Shown here piece after piece: positions 1 to 9,166 of a stretch of DNA of 26,868 nucleotides. The translations under genes were made by a program, and so were the position numbers. The stretch's first letter is position 1. Every line of letters begins with the position of its first letter. This DNA is from JBIICS01 sp044238735 (lineage in GTDB: Bacteria; Bacteroidota; Bacteroidia; UBA4408). The notes beneath the pieces are model-generated. The model did not search any database. It was given only the letters and a program-made list of their open reading frames with translations, and was not told where the DNA came from. The stretch spans positions 1 through 26,868 of the forward strand of contig JBIICS010000026.1 in assembly GCA_044238735.1 (NCBI GenBank). The letters are read 5' to 3'.

Positions 1-162
1 CTGGAGTTGTTTTTCGGTGCAAATAAAATTATATGCAGAAGTGGATATTCTTCCGTTATGGACTTATTTTTTTTAAACCAAATGAAGAAAGCAGAATTTA
101 TTCCAACACCCGGGCAAACGGAACAAGAGTATTTAGCTAGTTATTTAGCTAATATGAAATAA
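1..162 (+). CDS. Glycosyltransferase, C-terminal fragment (5' end outside window)
   Basis: Frame 1 is open from the first base to a TAA at 160-162 and gives 53 residues. The segment reads ICRSGYSSVMDLF near its start and IPTPGQTEQEYLA near its end. This resembles the C-terminal donor-binding half of MurG-like (GT-B fold) glycosyltransferases of Bacteroidota, where an R-S-G-Y-S/T-(x)-x-M-D-L helix is followed by a P-T-P-G-Q-x-E-Q-E-Y-L-A segment. It probably transfers an activated sugar, but neither the acceptor nor the donor can be read from so short a piece. It ends just before a strong terminator, so it is the last gene of its transcription unit. The family call is fairly secure; the specific role is unknown. 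Confidence 0.7.
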   Translation: MELFFGANKIICRSGYSSVMDLFFLNQMKKAEFIPTPGQTEQEYLASYLANMK

Positions 163-190
163 AAAAAGGGCGAAAATTTTCGCCCTTTTT
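163..190. terminator. Bidirectional intrinsic terminator
   Basis: This is a perfect 28-base palindrome. The arms 163-176 (AAAAAGGGCGAAAA) and 177-190 (TTTTCGCCCTTTTT) are exact reverse complements. The GC core GGGCG/CGCCC is flanked by an A-run on one side and a T-run on the other, so it has a U-tract in both directions. It begins one base after the stop codon of the + strand glycosyltransferase and lies 22 bases beyond the stop of the - strand protease, as expected for a shared terminator between convergent genes. Confidence 0.85.
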
Positions 191-212
191 AATTGTATTT
201 AGTTAAAAACAA

Positions 213-3110
213 CTATTCGATAATTGTTAGTTTTTGAGATTGAACTTTATCATCGTTAACAAATTTAACAATGTATTGTCCGGCTGCTAATTTATCTAAA
301 GCAAGATCGATTTTGTTTTCACCTTGATTTAATTCTTTTATTAGGGTATATACAGTTTGTCCGGCAAGATTTAAAACTTCAATCTTAACATTAGAATCTC
401 TATTTAAATTTATTAAAACAGAGGTATTTCCTTTGCTTGGATTAGGGTATATAGCTTTCATGCCAAATCCTTCATTTTTAGCAGCGTATATTCCGGTTGG
501 GGTAAACAACTCATCGTATTTAGTTTGAGCAGCAGTAGCCGAACCCTTAATATCGTTTACATCATCACCTGCAAGTAAAGCAAACGCAACTTCAACAGAG
601 TCGCCGGCTGCAATAGTAAATGGTCCGCTAGATACAGTTTGTATTACGTCGCCTCCTGCTGTGCCATAATTATCCTGCGGCTTGCTAATTTTCATAACTG
701 AATCCTTTTTAAAATCAAAGTCGCTTCCGTTGGTAAAATCTACTGGTGTAGCTCCCCCAACATTATCTATTGCATGGTGAATAAAAGGACCTGAACTTAA
801 AAGTTTAACACCCGCATAAACTACATTAGCAGAAAGCGTATAAGAATAACCAAGTCTTAAAGCATCATCCTGATCACCTTTATTTTTTGTATAATCATCA
901 ATATCATAATCACAGAAAATACCAGCATAGATGTCGTTTAAAGGAGTTGTTCCGGTATTTTGGATAATATAACGAACCATAATGTATTTATCATTTGGGG
1001 CTTGAGACCATGCATAGGCGTAATGTTTAACGCTAACAGGAAGTGCTCCTTTAGTATTTCCACCGTCATTAAATTTGCCATAGGCATCAAAATCAGAAAC
1101 TAAAGGTCCAACTTTGCTTACTTTTACAGATGAAACAAAATCTTCGTCGGCACCGCCTGCATTATTACGTGCCATGTCGCTTACTTTGCTTGCATTACCA
1201 ATCATAAGACTACCTTCATAAAGAACATTTGTTCCTTTGTAAGTAAAACCAATGCCTTGTCCTTGTCCGCTGGCGTTATAACCAATTCTTCCCTTACTTG
1301 TTATGGAAGTGGCTACCTGATTAACATTTATATTTATGTAGTCAACATTAACATAAACATCAAAATATTCGGCTGATGAATAAGATGTGGCATTATCAGT
1401 GTAAGTTAATTTAAAAGAAATTAACTGATTAGCAGGTGCTGTAGGTCTTACTCTAACTGAAAAAGGAACGGAGCCGTTATTTGCAAGCGCTAATGTGTTT
1501 AATTGACCAATGGTATAAGTGCCATTTAATATTGTAACAAATCCACCGCCTGCAACAGCTGTAAGAGTAACAGTGGCATTAGTGGTTGGAGCTAAATAAT
1601 TTACAAAATCCATTGAAATACGCATAGTATCGTTCGCAACTATGGCATCGTCGTTCTTATCAGTAACAACTCTATTCTGACTTCTTAAGGATGGTTTGTT
1701 GGCAGTTAGAGCGTTGAATAAATTAATTCGACCTGAACCTAATCGATTTGTATAGCTTGAGTTAACACTATTTATATTGTCGCAAGTTACACGCAACTGT
1801 TCACCAACTTGAAGCATGGTGTAGTTGGGGAATTGTGATTTAACAATTGCAGCAGCACCTGCTGCAACAGGAGACGCCATAGAAGTTCCACTCATGCTTC
1901 CATAAGCATTGTTGTAGGTAGTAGAACGTATATTACTTCCGGGAGCACACAAATCTATAGAGTATCCGAAATTAGAAAATGAAGATTTTGCATCCGTGCT
2001 TCCAACTGAAGCAACGTTAATTACATATTCTAAAGAAGAAGGAAAATAAGGTGTAGCAACATTGTCATTTCCTGCAGCTGCAACTACTAAAGACCCTTTA
2101 TTTATAGTGGCATAATTAATTACTTCTTGTTCAAGTGGCCCGGCGCCTTGTCCGCCCCAACTGCAGTTAATTACATTTGCACCATGATCAGCAGCATATG
2201 TAATACCCTGGTATCCTGTTAAAATATAACCACTTCCATTAGCGCGCGAATCGTCGTCAGCTCCACATTTAACTGGTAAAAGTTTACAGTTGAAACCAAC
2301 ACCCGCAACACCAGTTCCATTATCTGTAACCGCCGAGGCATCTCCACTAACGTGAACTCCATGCCCTTGGTTATTTCCTTTAACATCCGGATCGTTATCC
2401 CACTGGATATTAGCAAAAGTTGCTCCAGCTAAATCAATACCCCAGTAATTGTCTTTATAACCATCGTTATCATCATCAATTCCATTAATAGGATCTGCAT
2501 AGTTTCGCTTAAAATTAGCTCTTAAATCCGGGTGGTCGATATCTGTCCCGGAATCTACTATACCTATTACAACATTGGTATCTCCTTTGTTTACATCCCA
2601 AGCTTGTAAAGCCTTAATCTGATTTAAGAAACTTTGCTGAGATGAGTTATAATCATTTGGCGTATAGTTGAAACGTTGAATATAATAAGGTTGAGAATAT
2701 TCTACCGTATTTGTTTTAATTACCTTATTAATTGCATTGGATAAATCAATATTGTTTTCAAATTTTAAAATATATACCAGGGTTAAATCGGCATAAGCTT
2801 GATTTAATTTGTTTACTCTTTCTTTAGGTGCTTTAGCAAATGGAAACATCTTTTCCACTTTAGTGGCACCTAATTCCATTAAAACCTGATTTAATGGAGC
2901 AATCGATATCCCATCAACACTACATTGCGAACGATAGTTTGACTTTACCTTAAATATTAAAGTATTTGACATGTAATCGCTTGGGGTAATGTTTTCCGGC
3001 ATAACAAAAGCCGAACGGCCGTTGTTAATTAAATGCTTGTTATCTTTTGCAACAGCTAGGAGGGTTCCGAGCGAAAGAAACAAACCGGCAAAAAGTGTAA
3101 TTTTCTTCAT
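213..3110 (-). CDS. Secreted S8 (subtilisin-family) serine peptidase with T9SS type A sorting domain
   Basis: This 965-residue secreted protease begins with a signal peptide (MKKITLFAGLFLSLGTLLAVA). An N-terminal region of about 140 residues with an inhibitor/propeptide-like character precedes the peptidase domain (about 165-455). The subtilisin triad is visible: Asp186 in VDSGTDIDHPDL, His250 in NNQGHGVHVSG and Ser410 in GTSMASPVAAG. The oxyanion Asn348 lies in VAAAGND. An Asp-rich stretch GIDDDNDGYKD (210-220) may bind metal. Residues of roughly 460-880 are beta-rich with no family I recognise. The last 78 residues (888-965, from YPNPSKGNTSV through AGQYIVKF) are a type A C-terminal sorting domain, so export is across the outer membrane by the type IX system. 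All catalytic residues are present, so an active extracellular endopeptidase is likely. Its substrate is unknown. It appears monocistronic and is divergent from the methyltransferase. Confidence 0.93.
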   Translation of the reverse strand: MKKITLFAGLFLSLGTLLAVAKDNKHLINNGRSAFVMPENITPSDYMSNTLIFKVKSNYRSQCSVDGISIAPLNQVLMELGATKVEKMFPFAKAPKERVNKLNQAYADLTLVYILKFENNIDLSNAINKVIKTNTVEYSQPYYIQRFNYTPNDYNSSQQSFLNQIKALQAWDVNKGDTNVVIGIVDSGTDIDHPDLRANFKRNYADPINGIDDDNDGYKDNYWGIDLAGATFANIQWDNDPDVKGNNQGHGVHVSGDASAVTDNGTGVAGVGFNCKLLPVKCGADDDSRANGSGYILTGYQGITYAADHGANVINCSWGGQGAGPLEQEVINYATINKGSLVVAAAGNDNVATPYFPSSLEYVINVASVGSTDAKSSFSNFGYSIDLCAPGSNIRSTTYNNAYGSMSGTSMASPVAAGAAAIVKSQFPNYTMLQVGEQLRVTCDNINSVNSSYTNRLGSGRINLFNALTANKPSLRSQNRVVTDKNDDAIVANDTMRISMDFVNYLAPTTNATVTLTAVAGGGFVTILNGTYTIGQLNTLALANNGSVPFSVRVRPTAPANQLISFKLTYTDNATSYSSAEYFDVYVNVDYININVNQVATSITSKGRIGYNASGQGQGIGFTYKGTNVLYEGSLMIGNASKVSDMARNNAGGADEDFVSSVKVSKVGPLVSDFDAYGKFNDGGNTKGALPVSVKHYAYAWSQAPNDKYIMVRYIIQNTGTTPLNDIYAGIFCDYDIDDYTKNKGDQDDALRLGYSYTLSANVVYAGVKLLSSGPFIHHAIDNVGGATPVDFTNGSDFDFKKDSVMKISKPQDNYGTAGGDVIQTVSSGPFTIAAGDSVEVAFALLAGDDVNDIKGSATAAQTKYDELFTPTGIYAAKNEGFGMKAIYPNPSKGNTSVLINLNRDSNVKIEVLNLAGQTVYTLIKELNQGENKIDLALDKLAAGQYIVKFVNDDKVQSQKLTIIE

Positions 3111-3281
3111 TTTAACAGATTTAGAATTATTATAATTAAAATTAGATTTTAAATAACTGGCCTACAATTATAATAGATAAAAGCCTTGTAAACATATATA
3201 TTTCCACAATTTCAACCTCTAAATGTTTAAAGATTTCAAAATATCACCCAATTTGTGCGAGGTTGAGCCTTATTTTTACAT

Positions 3282-4436
3282 ATGCAAATATCATTAAGCT
3301 TCCCCTCAATTCCGATAAATCAAGTTAGTAATTTTTCTGAATTAATTTACCAGGTTTTAAGTGGCGAATTAAAAACTGACAAAGCACTCGAGCAATATTT
3401 TAAGCGAAATAAAATTCAAAATCCTTCTGAAAAAAAGAAACTACACGATTATTGTTTTTTATTACTCTATTGGTGGTTACGAATTCAAAAAACATTTCCA
3501 AATGAAACTAAAAGTACTACCAAGCTGGTACATTTTCTAAATAAATCTGGAAAGATAAAATTAGATGAAGGTGAAGAAGAACACATCAATTTAGCAATGC
3601 CAAAAGCTTTTTTTGAAAAGGTAAAATCTGATTGGCCTAACGACTATTCAAAAATTTTAATTGCCCTAAATAATCTTCCGGTCATTTATTTAAGAGTAAA
3701 TACATTATTAGGTTTTAAACCGGATCAAATTTTGGAACGCTTGATGCAGGCAGGTGCTAAAGCCGAACTATCGGGTTTAGTTGCGATTAAAATAACTAAT
3801 GCTTTTAATTTATATTCTTCTGAAATTTTTAGGGAGGGTGCAGCCGAGCAACAGGATATCGCGTCTCAGATGGTAAGCGAATTTCTGAACCCGTTGCCGG
3901 GCGACCGGATAGTGGATGCATGTGCCGGAAACGGAGGAAAGAGCTTACATTTAGCTGCATTAACTCAAAATAAAGGTAAAATATTAAGCCTAGATATATA
4001 TAGCCGAAAGATTGAAGAAATGAGAAAACGTTTGAGAAAGGCAGGCGTAAATAATGTGGAGGCAAAAGTTATGGATTCTCAAAAGACAATTAAGCGATTA
4101 TATGGAACTTTTGACAAGGTTCTGATTGATGCCCCTTGCACCGGAAGTGGCGTTTACAGAAGAAATCCCGATGCTAAGTATCATTTTTCTAATGTAATGC
4201 TTCAAAACCTGCTTATTGATCAGGAAGAAATTTTAAACGTTTATAGCAAATTAGCCAAAAAAGGAGGTCATGTGGTATATGCAACTTGTTCGGTATTAAA
4301 AGATGAAGGTGAAAATCAAATAGTAAGATTTCTTAATAATAATAAGGCATTTGTATTAGTTGACGAAAAAAGAATAATGCCTTATGATTTTGATTGCGAT
4401 GGTTTTTATATGGCTAAATTATTACGAGTTGAATAA
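3282..4436 (+). CDS. RsmB/NSUN-family RNA (cytosine-5) methyltransferase
   Basis: This 384-residue class I SAM-dependent RNA m5C methyltransferase probably modifies rRNA, though tRNA cannot be excluded. Residues 1-110 form a helical N-terminal part. A substrate-recognition segment around 130-200 follows, and then the Rossmann catalytic domain. Motif I is DACAGNGGKSLHL (212-224) and binds SAM. Motif IV is DAPCTGSG (283-290), with Cys286 the release cysteine. Motif VI is YATCSVLKDEGEN (333-345), with Cys336 the expected nucleophile. Both cysteines of the m5C mechanism are present. The TAA stop overlaps the ATG of the next gene by one base (TAATG), which implies translational coupling with the epimerase. 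The exact target nucleotide cannot be deduced, so I give no rsmB symbol. Confidence 0.88.
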   Translation: MQISLSFPSIPINQVSNFSELIYQVLSGELKTDKALEQYFKRNKIQNPSEKKKLHDYCFLLLYWWLRIQKTFPNETKSTTKLVHFLNKSGKIKLDEGEEEHINLAMPKAFFEKVKSDWPNDYSKILIALNNLPVIYLRVNTLLGFKPDQILERLMQAGAKAELSGLVAIKITNAFNLYSSEIFREGAAEQQDIASQMVSEFLNPLPGDRIVDACAGNGGKSLHLAALTQNKGKILSLDIYSRKIEEMRKRLRKAGVNNVEAKVMDSQKTIKRLYGTFDKVLIDAPCTGSGVYRRNPDAKYHFSNVMLQNLLIDQEEILNVYSKLAKKGGHVVYATCSVLKDEGENQIVRFLNNNKAFVLVDEKRIMPYDFDCDGFYMAKLLRVE

Positions 4437-5464
4437 TGGAAGTTAAATTAATTCCATATACATTAAAATTAAAATATCCTTTTGGAATTTCAGGAAATAC
4501 TCGAACAGAGACACCCGTAGTATTTATAAAAATTACTGATAATAATATAAGTGCAATAGGTGAAGCGAGTTTGCCTCCTTATTTAGGTCATAATCAAAAC
4601 GATATTTTATCTGTTTTTAATTCTTTTAACTTTTCCAAATATTCTATAATTGATGATAAAAGATTATTATCTGATTTTAAAAAACATTCAATACATTGTA
4701 TGCCTGCTCTGGCTGCTTTGGACATAGCGGTAAATGATTGGGTTTCTAAAAAATACAACTCACCTTGCTGGAAGAGGTTAGGTGTCAATTCTGATTTAAT
4801 GAGTGCTAATGCCATGACAATTGGAATTGATGTCCCCCAAGTAATTGAAAAAAAGGTAAAAGAATCTACCGCGTTTAGTTTGCTAAAGGTTAAAATTGGG
4901 TCTTCCAATGATAAAGAATTAGTTTCAACTATTCGTAAGTATACCGATAAACCTATTATTGCCGATGCTAACCAAGGTTTAAAAACGAGAGAGGATGCGC
5001 TCGAAATGTGCAAATGGTTATTCGATTTAAATTGTTTGTTAATTGAACAACCCTTAAATAAAATCGACTTAGCCTCTCATGCCTGGTTGAGTGAACGTTC
5101 ACCTATACCGGTAATTGCTGATGAGTCTTTTCAAAAGTTTGAAGATATAGAGCATATCAAGAATCATTTCAGTGGAATTAATATTAAACTGATGAAATGC
5201 GGTGGAATAGGACCGGCTATGGATATTATCTCGTCTGCTCGCAATAACGGTTTAAAGATTTTAATGGGTTGTATGAACGAATCTACTTGTGCTAATATGG
5301 CCGCAGCACAAATAGCCCCTTTAGCCGATTGGGTGGATCTGGACGGCCCTTTTTTAATTACTAATAATCCATTTGATGATTTTATTATGAAAGAAGGAAA
5401 AATTGTTTTAAACCAAACTAGCGGTCTCGGTTTAGTCTTAAAAAATGAAATCAGTTTGTTTTAA
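4436..5464 (+). CDS. Dipeptide epimerase (L-Ala-D/L-Glu epimerase-like, enolase superfamily)
   Basis: This 342-residue member of the muconate-lactonising-enzyme subgroup of the enolase superfamily has the usual capping domain (about 1-120) and a TIM-barrel with the expected acid/base and metal residues. The KxK motif is at Lys151/Lys153 (KVKIG). The three Mg ligands are Asp177 (IADANQG), Glu204 (LIEQPL) and Asp229 (IADES). The second catalytic lysine is Lys251 (NIKLMKCGG). The MGCMNES segment (277-283) and the DLDGP motif (301-305) are characteristic of dipeptide epimerases, whose DxD aspartates hold the dipeptide amino group. The likely reaction is epimerisation of L-Ala-D-Glu released from murein, allowing peptidoglycan peptide recycling; other dipeptides are possible. 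It is probably translated together with the upstream methyltransferase through the TAATG overlap. Confidence 0.85.
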   Translation: MEVKLIPYTLKLKYPFGISGNTRTETPVVFIKITDNNISAIGEASLPPYLGHNQNDILSVFNSFNFSKYSIIDDKRLLSDFKKHSIHCMPALAALDIAVNDWVSKKYNSPCWKRLGVNSDLMSANAMTIGIDVPQVIEKKVKESTAFSLLKVKIGSSNDKELVSTIRKYTDKPIIADANQGLKTREDALEMCKWLFDLNCLLIEQPLNKIDLASHAWLSERSPIPVIADESFQKFEDIEHIKNHFSGINIKLMKCGGIGPAMDIISSARNNGLKILMGCMNESTCANMAAAQIAPLADWVDLDGPFLITNNPFDDFIMKEGKIVLNQTSGLGLVLKNEISLF

Positions 5465-5577
5465 TCCAGATGGTTTACTTTAACTTTATGTAGTTTGAGG
5501 TTGTTAGCTTTAATATAATTGTCTAATAGCGAACTTTAAACTCCAAACTCCTAATTCTATATTGATATTTAATTAAA

Positions 5578-7473
5578 CTAAAGTGCCCCGCTTTTAATTT
5601 CTTCTACAACACCCGGATCCAATAGGGTAGAGGTATCTCCCAGATTATTTATTTCACCTTCTGCAATTTTTCTTAAAATTCTTCTCATAATTTTACCGCT
5701 TCTGGTTTTGGGTAAGCCGCTCACTACTTGTATCTTATCTGGTTTAGCAATGGGCCCAATTATTTTATTTACTTCAGCAATAATCTCACTTTTTAAATGC
5801 TGGTGGTCTTTTAAACGATTGGTACAAATAACATAGGCATAAATTCCCTGACCTTTAATGTCATGAGGATAACCAACAACTGCACTTTCCACTACATCGG
5901 CATGCATGTTAATAGCGCTTTCAACTTCAGCGGTTCCGATGCGATGGCCACTAACATTAATAACATCATCTACACGACCGGTAATCCGATAATAGCCATC
6001 TTCATCACGTTTGCATCCATCTCCAGTAAAATATAAATTATCATAGGTGGCAAAATAGTTGGTTCTGCACCTGTTGTGATCACCATACGTGGTTCTGATT
6101 ATAGATGGCCATGGAAACTTAATACATAAATTTCCTTCTACGCCATTGCCTAAAATTTCTTTTCCTTTATCATCTACTATCACAGGTTGTATTCCCGGCA
6201 AAGGGAGTGTGGCAAATCCGGGTTTGGTTTTAGTAATACCAGCCAGTGGACTTATTAAAATTCCTCCCGTTTCAGTTTGCCACCAGGTGTCCACAATAGG
6301 GCAATTTCCTTTACCAATGTTTATGTTGTACCAATTCCAAGCCTCTTCGTTTATTGGTTCTCCAACACTACCTAATACTTTTAAGGAATTAAGTTTATAT
6401 GGTTTTACAAATTCTAATCCGGCAGCCTCAAGCGCTCTTATTGCAGTTGGGGCAGTGTAAAAGATATTTACCTTATACTTATCAATTACGTGCCAAAACC
6501 TTCCAGCATCCGGGTAAGTTGGAACTCCCTCAAATAAAACGGATGTGGCTCCCGATAATAAAGGTCCGTAAACGATGTAGCTATGTCCGGTAATCCAACC
6601 AATATCAGCTGTGCACCAATAGATGTCATTAGGGTTGTATTGAAAAACATTTTCAAAGGTATAACAGGTATAAACCATATAACCACCTATGGTATGAACA
6701 ACTCCTTTGGGTTTGCCTGTTGAACCCGATGTATATAAAATAAACAATGGATCTTCACTGTCCATCTCTACCGGACTAAATATAATTTCCTGTTGTGGAA
6801 CTATTTCGTGCCACCAATAGTCTCTATTGCTGAGCATATTAACATTATGGTGAGTTCTTTTTAAAACGAGCACTTTTTCAACATTCGGACAAAGTTCCAG
6901 AGCCTCATCAACAGTGGTTTTTATGGGTATTTGTTTGTTCCCTCTGTATGCACCATCGCTTGTAATAACCATTTTACAATCAGCATCCTGAATTCTTCCG
7001 CTTAAGGCATTTGCAGAAAATCCACCAAATACAACGCTATGAATGGCACCTAATCGAGCACAGGCCAACACCGAAATGGCTAATTCCGGAACCATCGGTA
7101 AATAGATACAAACCCTGTCGCCTTTAGAAACTCCTAATTTTTTTAAGGCATTGGCGCATTTACAAACTTCGTCAAGTAATTGTTTATACGAATAGGTTTT
7201 AATACCTTCTTCCGGATTATTAGATTCCCAGTAATAAGCAATTTTATCTGGATTGTTATGAGCATGAATATCTAAACAATTTTCAGTGATATTTAATTTT
7301 CCATTTATAAACCATTTTACATTTGGTTCAGTAAAATTCCATTCTAATGTCCTGTCCCATTTTCTCATCCATTTAAATCGTGTGGCCTTTTCCGCCCAAA
7401 ATTCTTCGGGATTTTCAATACTTTTTTGATATTCAGATATATATTCTTCTCGTGAATTAATTTTAAAATGCAT
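5578..7473 (-). CDS. acs: Acetyl-CoA synthetase (AMP-forming)
   Basis: The enzyme activates acetate to acetyl-CoA via acetyl-AMP. I place the start at the ATG at 7473 (MHFKINSREEYISEYQ), giving 631 residues. The longer open frame to 7593 adds 40 hydrophobic residues that are not seen in this family and would overlap the divergent hydrolase. ANL-superfamily motifs are complete. The P-loop YTSGSTGKPKG is at about 247-257, followed by WWQTETGG, the hinge/A8 region YRITGRVDDVINVSGHRIG, and the A10 lysine Lys594 in PKTRSGKIMRR. That lysine is the one acetylated in the Sir2/Pat regulatory system. The near full-length match to bacterial Acs (about 650 aa) and the acetate-type WWQTETG motif support acetate over longer acyl substrates. 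The gene is a single-gene unit converging on the epimerase gene, with 113 bp between the stops and no clear GC-rich terminator. Confidence 0.93.
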   Translation of the reverse strand: MHFKINSREEYISEYQKSIENPEEFWAEKATRFKWMRKWDRTLEWNFTEPNVKWFINGKLNITENCLDIHAHNNPDKIAYYWESNNPEEGIKTYSYKQLLDEVCKCANALKKLGVSKGDRVCIYLPMVPELAISVLACARLGAIHSVVFGGFSANALSGRIQDADCKMVITSDGAYRGNKQIPIKTTVDEALELCPNVEKVLVLKRTHHNVNMLSNRDYWWHEIVPQQEIIFSPVEMDSEDPLFILYTSGSTGKPKGVVHTIGGYMVYTCYTFENVFQYNPNDIYWCTADIGWITGHSYIVYGPLLSGATSVLFEGVPTYPDAGRFWHVIDKYKVNIFYTAPTAIRALEAAGLEFVKPYKLNSLKVLGSVGEPINEEAWNWYNINIGKGNCPIVDTWWQTETGGILISPLAGITKTKPGFATLPLPGIQPVIVDDKGKEILGNGVEGNLCIKFPWPSIIRTTYGDHNRCRTNYFATYDNLYFTGDGCKRDEDGYYRITGRVDDVINVSGHRIGTAEVESAINMHADVVESAVVGYPHDIKGQGIYAYVICTNRLKDHQHLKSEIIAEVNKIIGPIAKPDKIQVVSGLPKTRSGKIMRRILRKIAEGEINNLGDTSTLLDPGVVEEIKSGAL

Positions 7474-7522
7474 AATTGTATTTTTATAATCTAAATATAA
7501 TACTAGAATAGTAAAAAACCAG

Positions 7523-8344
7523 ATGATTAATAAAAAAGAAATAATACTTAACCCGTATTTAAGTTTTGATATTACTCTAAACACGGACTTCAAAATTTAT
7601 AAGCCGCTTATTTTTTTGCACGGGTTTAAGGGTTTTAAAGATTGGGGACATTATCCTTTAATGGCAGAAGAATTAGCAGAAAAGGGATTTGCTGTTTTTA
7701 AATTGAATTTTTCTAAAAATGGTGTTATCCCTCCCGATCTTTTTTCGTTTAATGATTTAGATGCTTTCGGAAGAAATACAATATCGCAAGAATTAGCGGA
7801 TGTAGAACGCTTACTTGATTGGATAAGGAACAATGATTTAAGTAATCAATTAATTTGGGATAAGCTTACCTTAATGGGACATAGCAGAGGGGGTGCAACG
7901 GCAGTTATTTTTGCATCTATGAATAATTGTATTCGTTATTTAATCACTATAGCTGCTGTTGCTGACTTGAAGCGGATGCTAAATCCAGCAAAATTAGAGG
8001 AGTGGAAGGATAAAGGCGTTATCTATGTTTTAAATGCACGAACCAATCAGCAAATGCCATTATATATTAATTTGCGCAACGACTTTTATGAAAATATTAA
8101 TAATTATGATATTCTAAAGGCTGCCGATAAAATTAAGATTCCGACACTTGTCTTGCATGGCGACTCGGATGAGGCGGTTCCTTTAGGTGATGCCTATAAG
8201 TTTAATCAGGCAATTCGTAGTTCTCAATTAGTAATTATGTCGGGGGCTAATCATACATTTAATGGTTATCACCCGTTTAACGAAATACACTTACCCAATA
8301 AGGTTAAGGAACTTCTTAATAATATTGTTAATTTTATTAAATGA
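7523..8344 (+). CDS. Alpha/beta hydrolase (dienelactone hydrolase/S9-like)
   Basis: This 273-residue cytoplasmic alpha/beta-hydrolase has no signal peptide. An oxyanion-hole strand FLHGFKGFKDWG lies at 31-42. The nucleophile elbow is GHSRGG (119-124, Ser121), the acid is Asp216 in HGDSDEAVP, and the base is His244 in GANHTFNGYHPF. The GHSRGG elbow and the late HGDSDEAVP segment resemble dienelactone-hydrolase and acyl-aminoacyl-peptidase-like esterases. The substrate is unknown; an esterase or peptidase activity is possible. Its ATG lies only 49 bp from the divergent acs start, so the two promoters must share that gap. It overlaps the next hydrolase gene by 4 bases (ATGA), which indicates translational coupling of two hydrolases of the same fold but low mutual similarity. 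Confidence 0.85.
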   Translation: MINKKEIILNPYLSFDITLNTDFKIYKPLIFLHGFKGFKDWGHYPLMAEELAEKGFAVFKLNFSKNGVIPPDLFSFNDLDAFGRNTISQELADVERLLDWIRNNDLSNQLIWDKLTLMGHSRGGATAVIFASMNNCIRYLITIAAVADLKRMLNPAKLEEWKDKGVIYVLNARTNQQMPLYINLRNDFYENINNYDILKAADKIKIPTLVLHGDSDEAVPLGDAYKFNQAIRSSQLVIMSGANHTFNGYHPFNEIHLPNKVKELLNNIVNFIK

Positions 8345-9138
8345 AATATAGAACACACGATGGATTTGATCTCTTTTATGAGGTACATAATGTTGAGCGT
8401 AAATTAACACCTCTTGTTTTATTAAATGGGTTGTCGCAATCTACTGTAGCATGGATATTGTGTTTACCTTATTTTAAAGATCGTCCGGTTATTGTTTTGG
8501 ATTTTATATTTCAGGGCCAATCTGATAAGCATGCCGAAAAGGTTAGAAATTTTGATGAACATGCTCAGGATGTTTTTAATTTAATTAATCATTTAAATTA
8601 CGATAAAATTCATATAGCCGGTATTTCATATGGCAGTTTAGTAGCTCAAAATTTCGCACTTAACCACTCCGAGTATCTGGATAAATTAATTCTTATTTCT
8701 TCATTTGCGCATAAAACACCTTTTTATGAGGCCATAGAATTATCTTGGCATCGTGCATTGGAGTTCGGTGGTTATCCTTTAATGCTGGATGTGATGTTGC
8801 CATTTGTTTTAAGCGAACAGTATTTCAGTAATCCTTTAATACCAATCGATTTAATGAAGCAAGGTAGGGCCGATCTGAATAATGATCCGGAAGCGCTCCG
8901 TAAATTAATGGTTGCAACTCGTGAGCGCCCTGATTTCCGCACTTTTTTAACCAATATTAAAAGCCCAACACTTGTAGTTCACGGTGAAATGGATATGCTT
9001 TTTCCGGTACACATGGGTGAGGTGGTTTCTAAGTGTATTTCCAATTCTGATTTTCTGGTTATAAGTAAATTCGGACATACTCTTAATTTAGAAGCTCCTC
9101 TTAAATTAGCTGAGGCTATAAATAATCACTTAAAATAA
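8341..9138 (+). CDS. Alpha/beta-fold hydrolase
   Basis: This 265-residue protein has a complete alpha/beta-hydrolase triad. Ser96 sits in GISYGS (94-99), Asp218 in HGEMDMLFPV and His246 in FGHTLNLE. An N-terminal LVLLNGLSQS loop (25-34) supplies the oxyanion hole. The layout, with a helical cap between the serine and the acid, is that of the ordinary proline iminopeptidase/haloperoxidase/esterase group. No signal peptide is visible. The start codon is embedded in the stop of the upstream hydrolase (ATGA at 8341-8344). The lipoprotein gene starts 28 bp downstream, so all three are likely one operon. The substrate cannot be inferred. Confidence 0.85.
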   Translation: MKYRTHDGFDLFYEVHNVERKLTPLVLLNGLSQSTVAWILCLPYFKDRPVIVLDFIFQGQSDKHAEKVRNFDEHAQDVFNLINHLNYDKIHIAGISYGSLVAQNFALNHSEYLDKLILISSFAHKTPFYEAIELSWHRALEFGGYPLMLDVMLPFVLSEQYFSNPLIPIDLMKQGRADLNNDPEALRKLMVATRERPDFRTFLTNIKSPTLVVHGEMDMLFPVHMGEVVSKCISNSDFLVISKFGHTLNLEAPLKLAEAINNHLK

Positions 9139-9166
9139 TTGGCTTATAATTTGTAATTCAGATTTT

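Noticed and set aside
3111..3281. Bacteroidota -33/-7 promoters in the divergent gap between the protease and methyltransferase genes
   Set aside because: A TATAATTG on the - strand is one mismatch from TAnnTTTG but no TTG at the expected spacing was found, and the + strand candidate has two mismatches. In such AT-rich sequence this is not convincing.
5465..5577. Possible terminator between the convergent epimerase and acs genes
   Set aside because: Only a weak 6-bp match (AGTTTG/CAAACT) with a long loop is present and there is no GC-rich stem with a T-run, so it cannot be supported.
6089..6686. Several short frames on both strands inside the acs gene
   Set aside because: They are out-of-frame or antisense to conserved Acs motifs and show no start context or family features of their own.
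7474..7593. A 40-residue N-terminal extension of acetyl-CoA synthetase with a hydrophobic, membrane-like stretch
   Set aside because: It overlaps the start of the divergent hydrolase gene, is not part of the Acs family, and the ATG at 7473 gives the normal N-terminus. It is antisense read-through.
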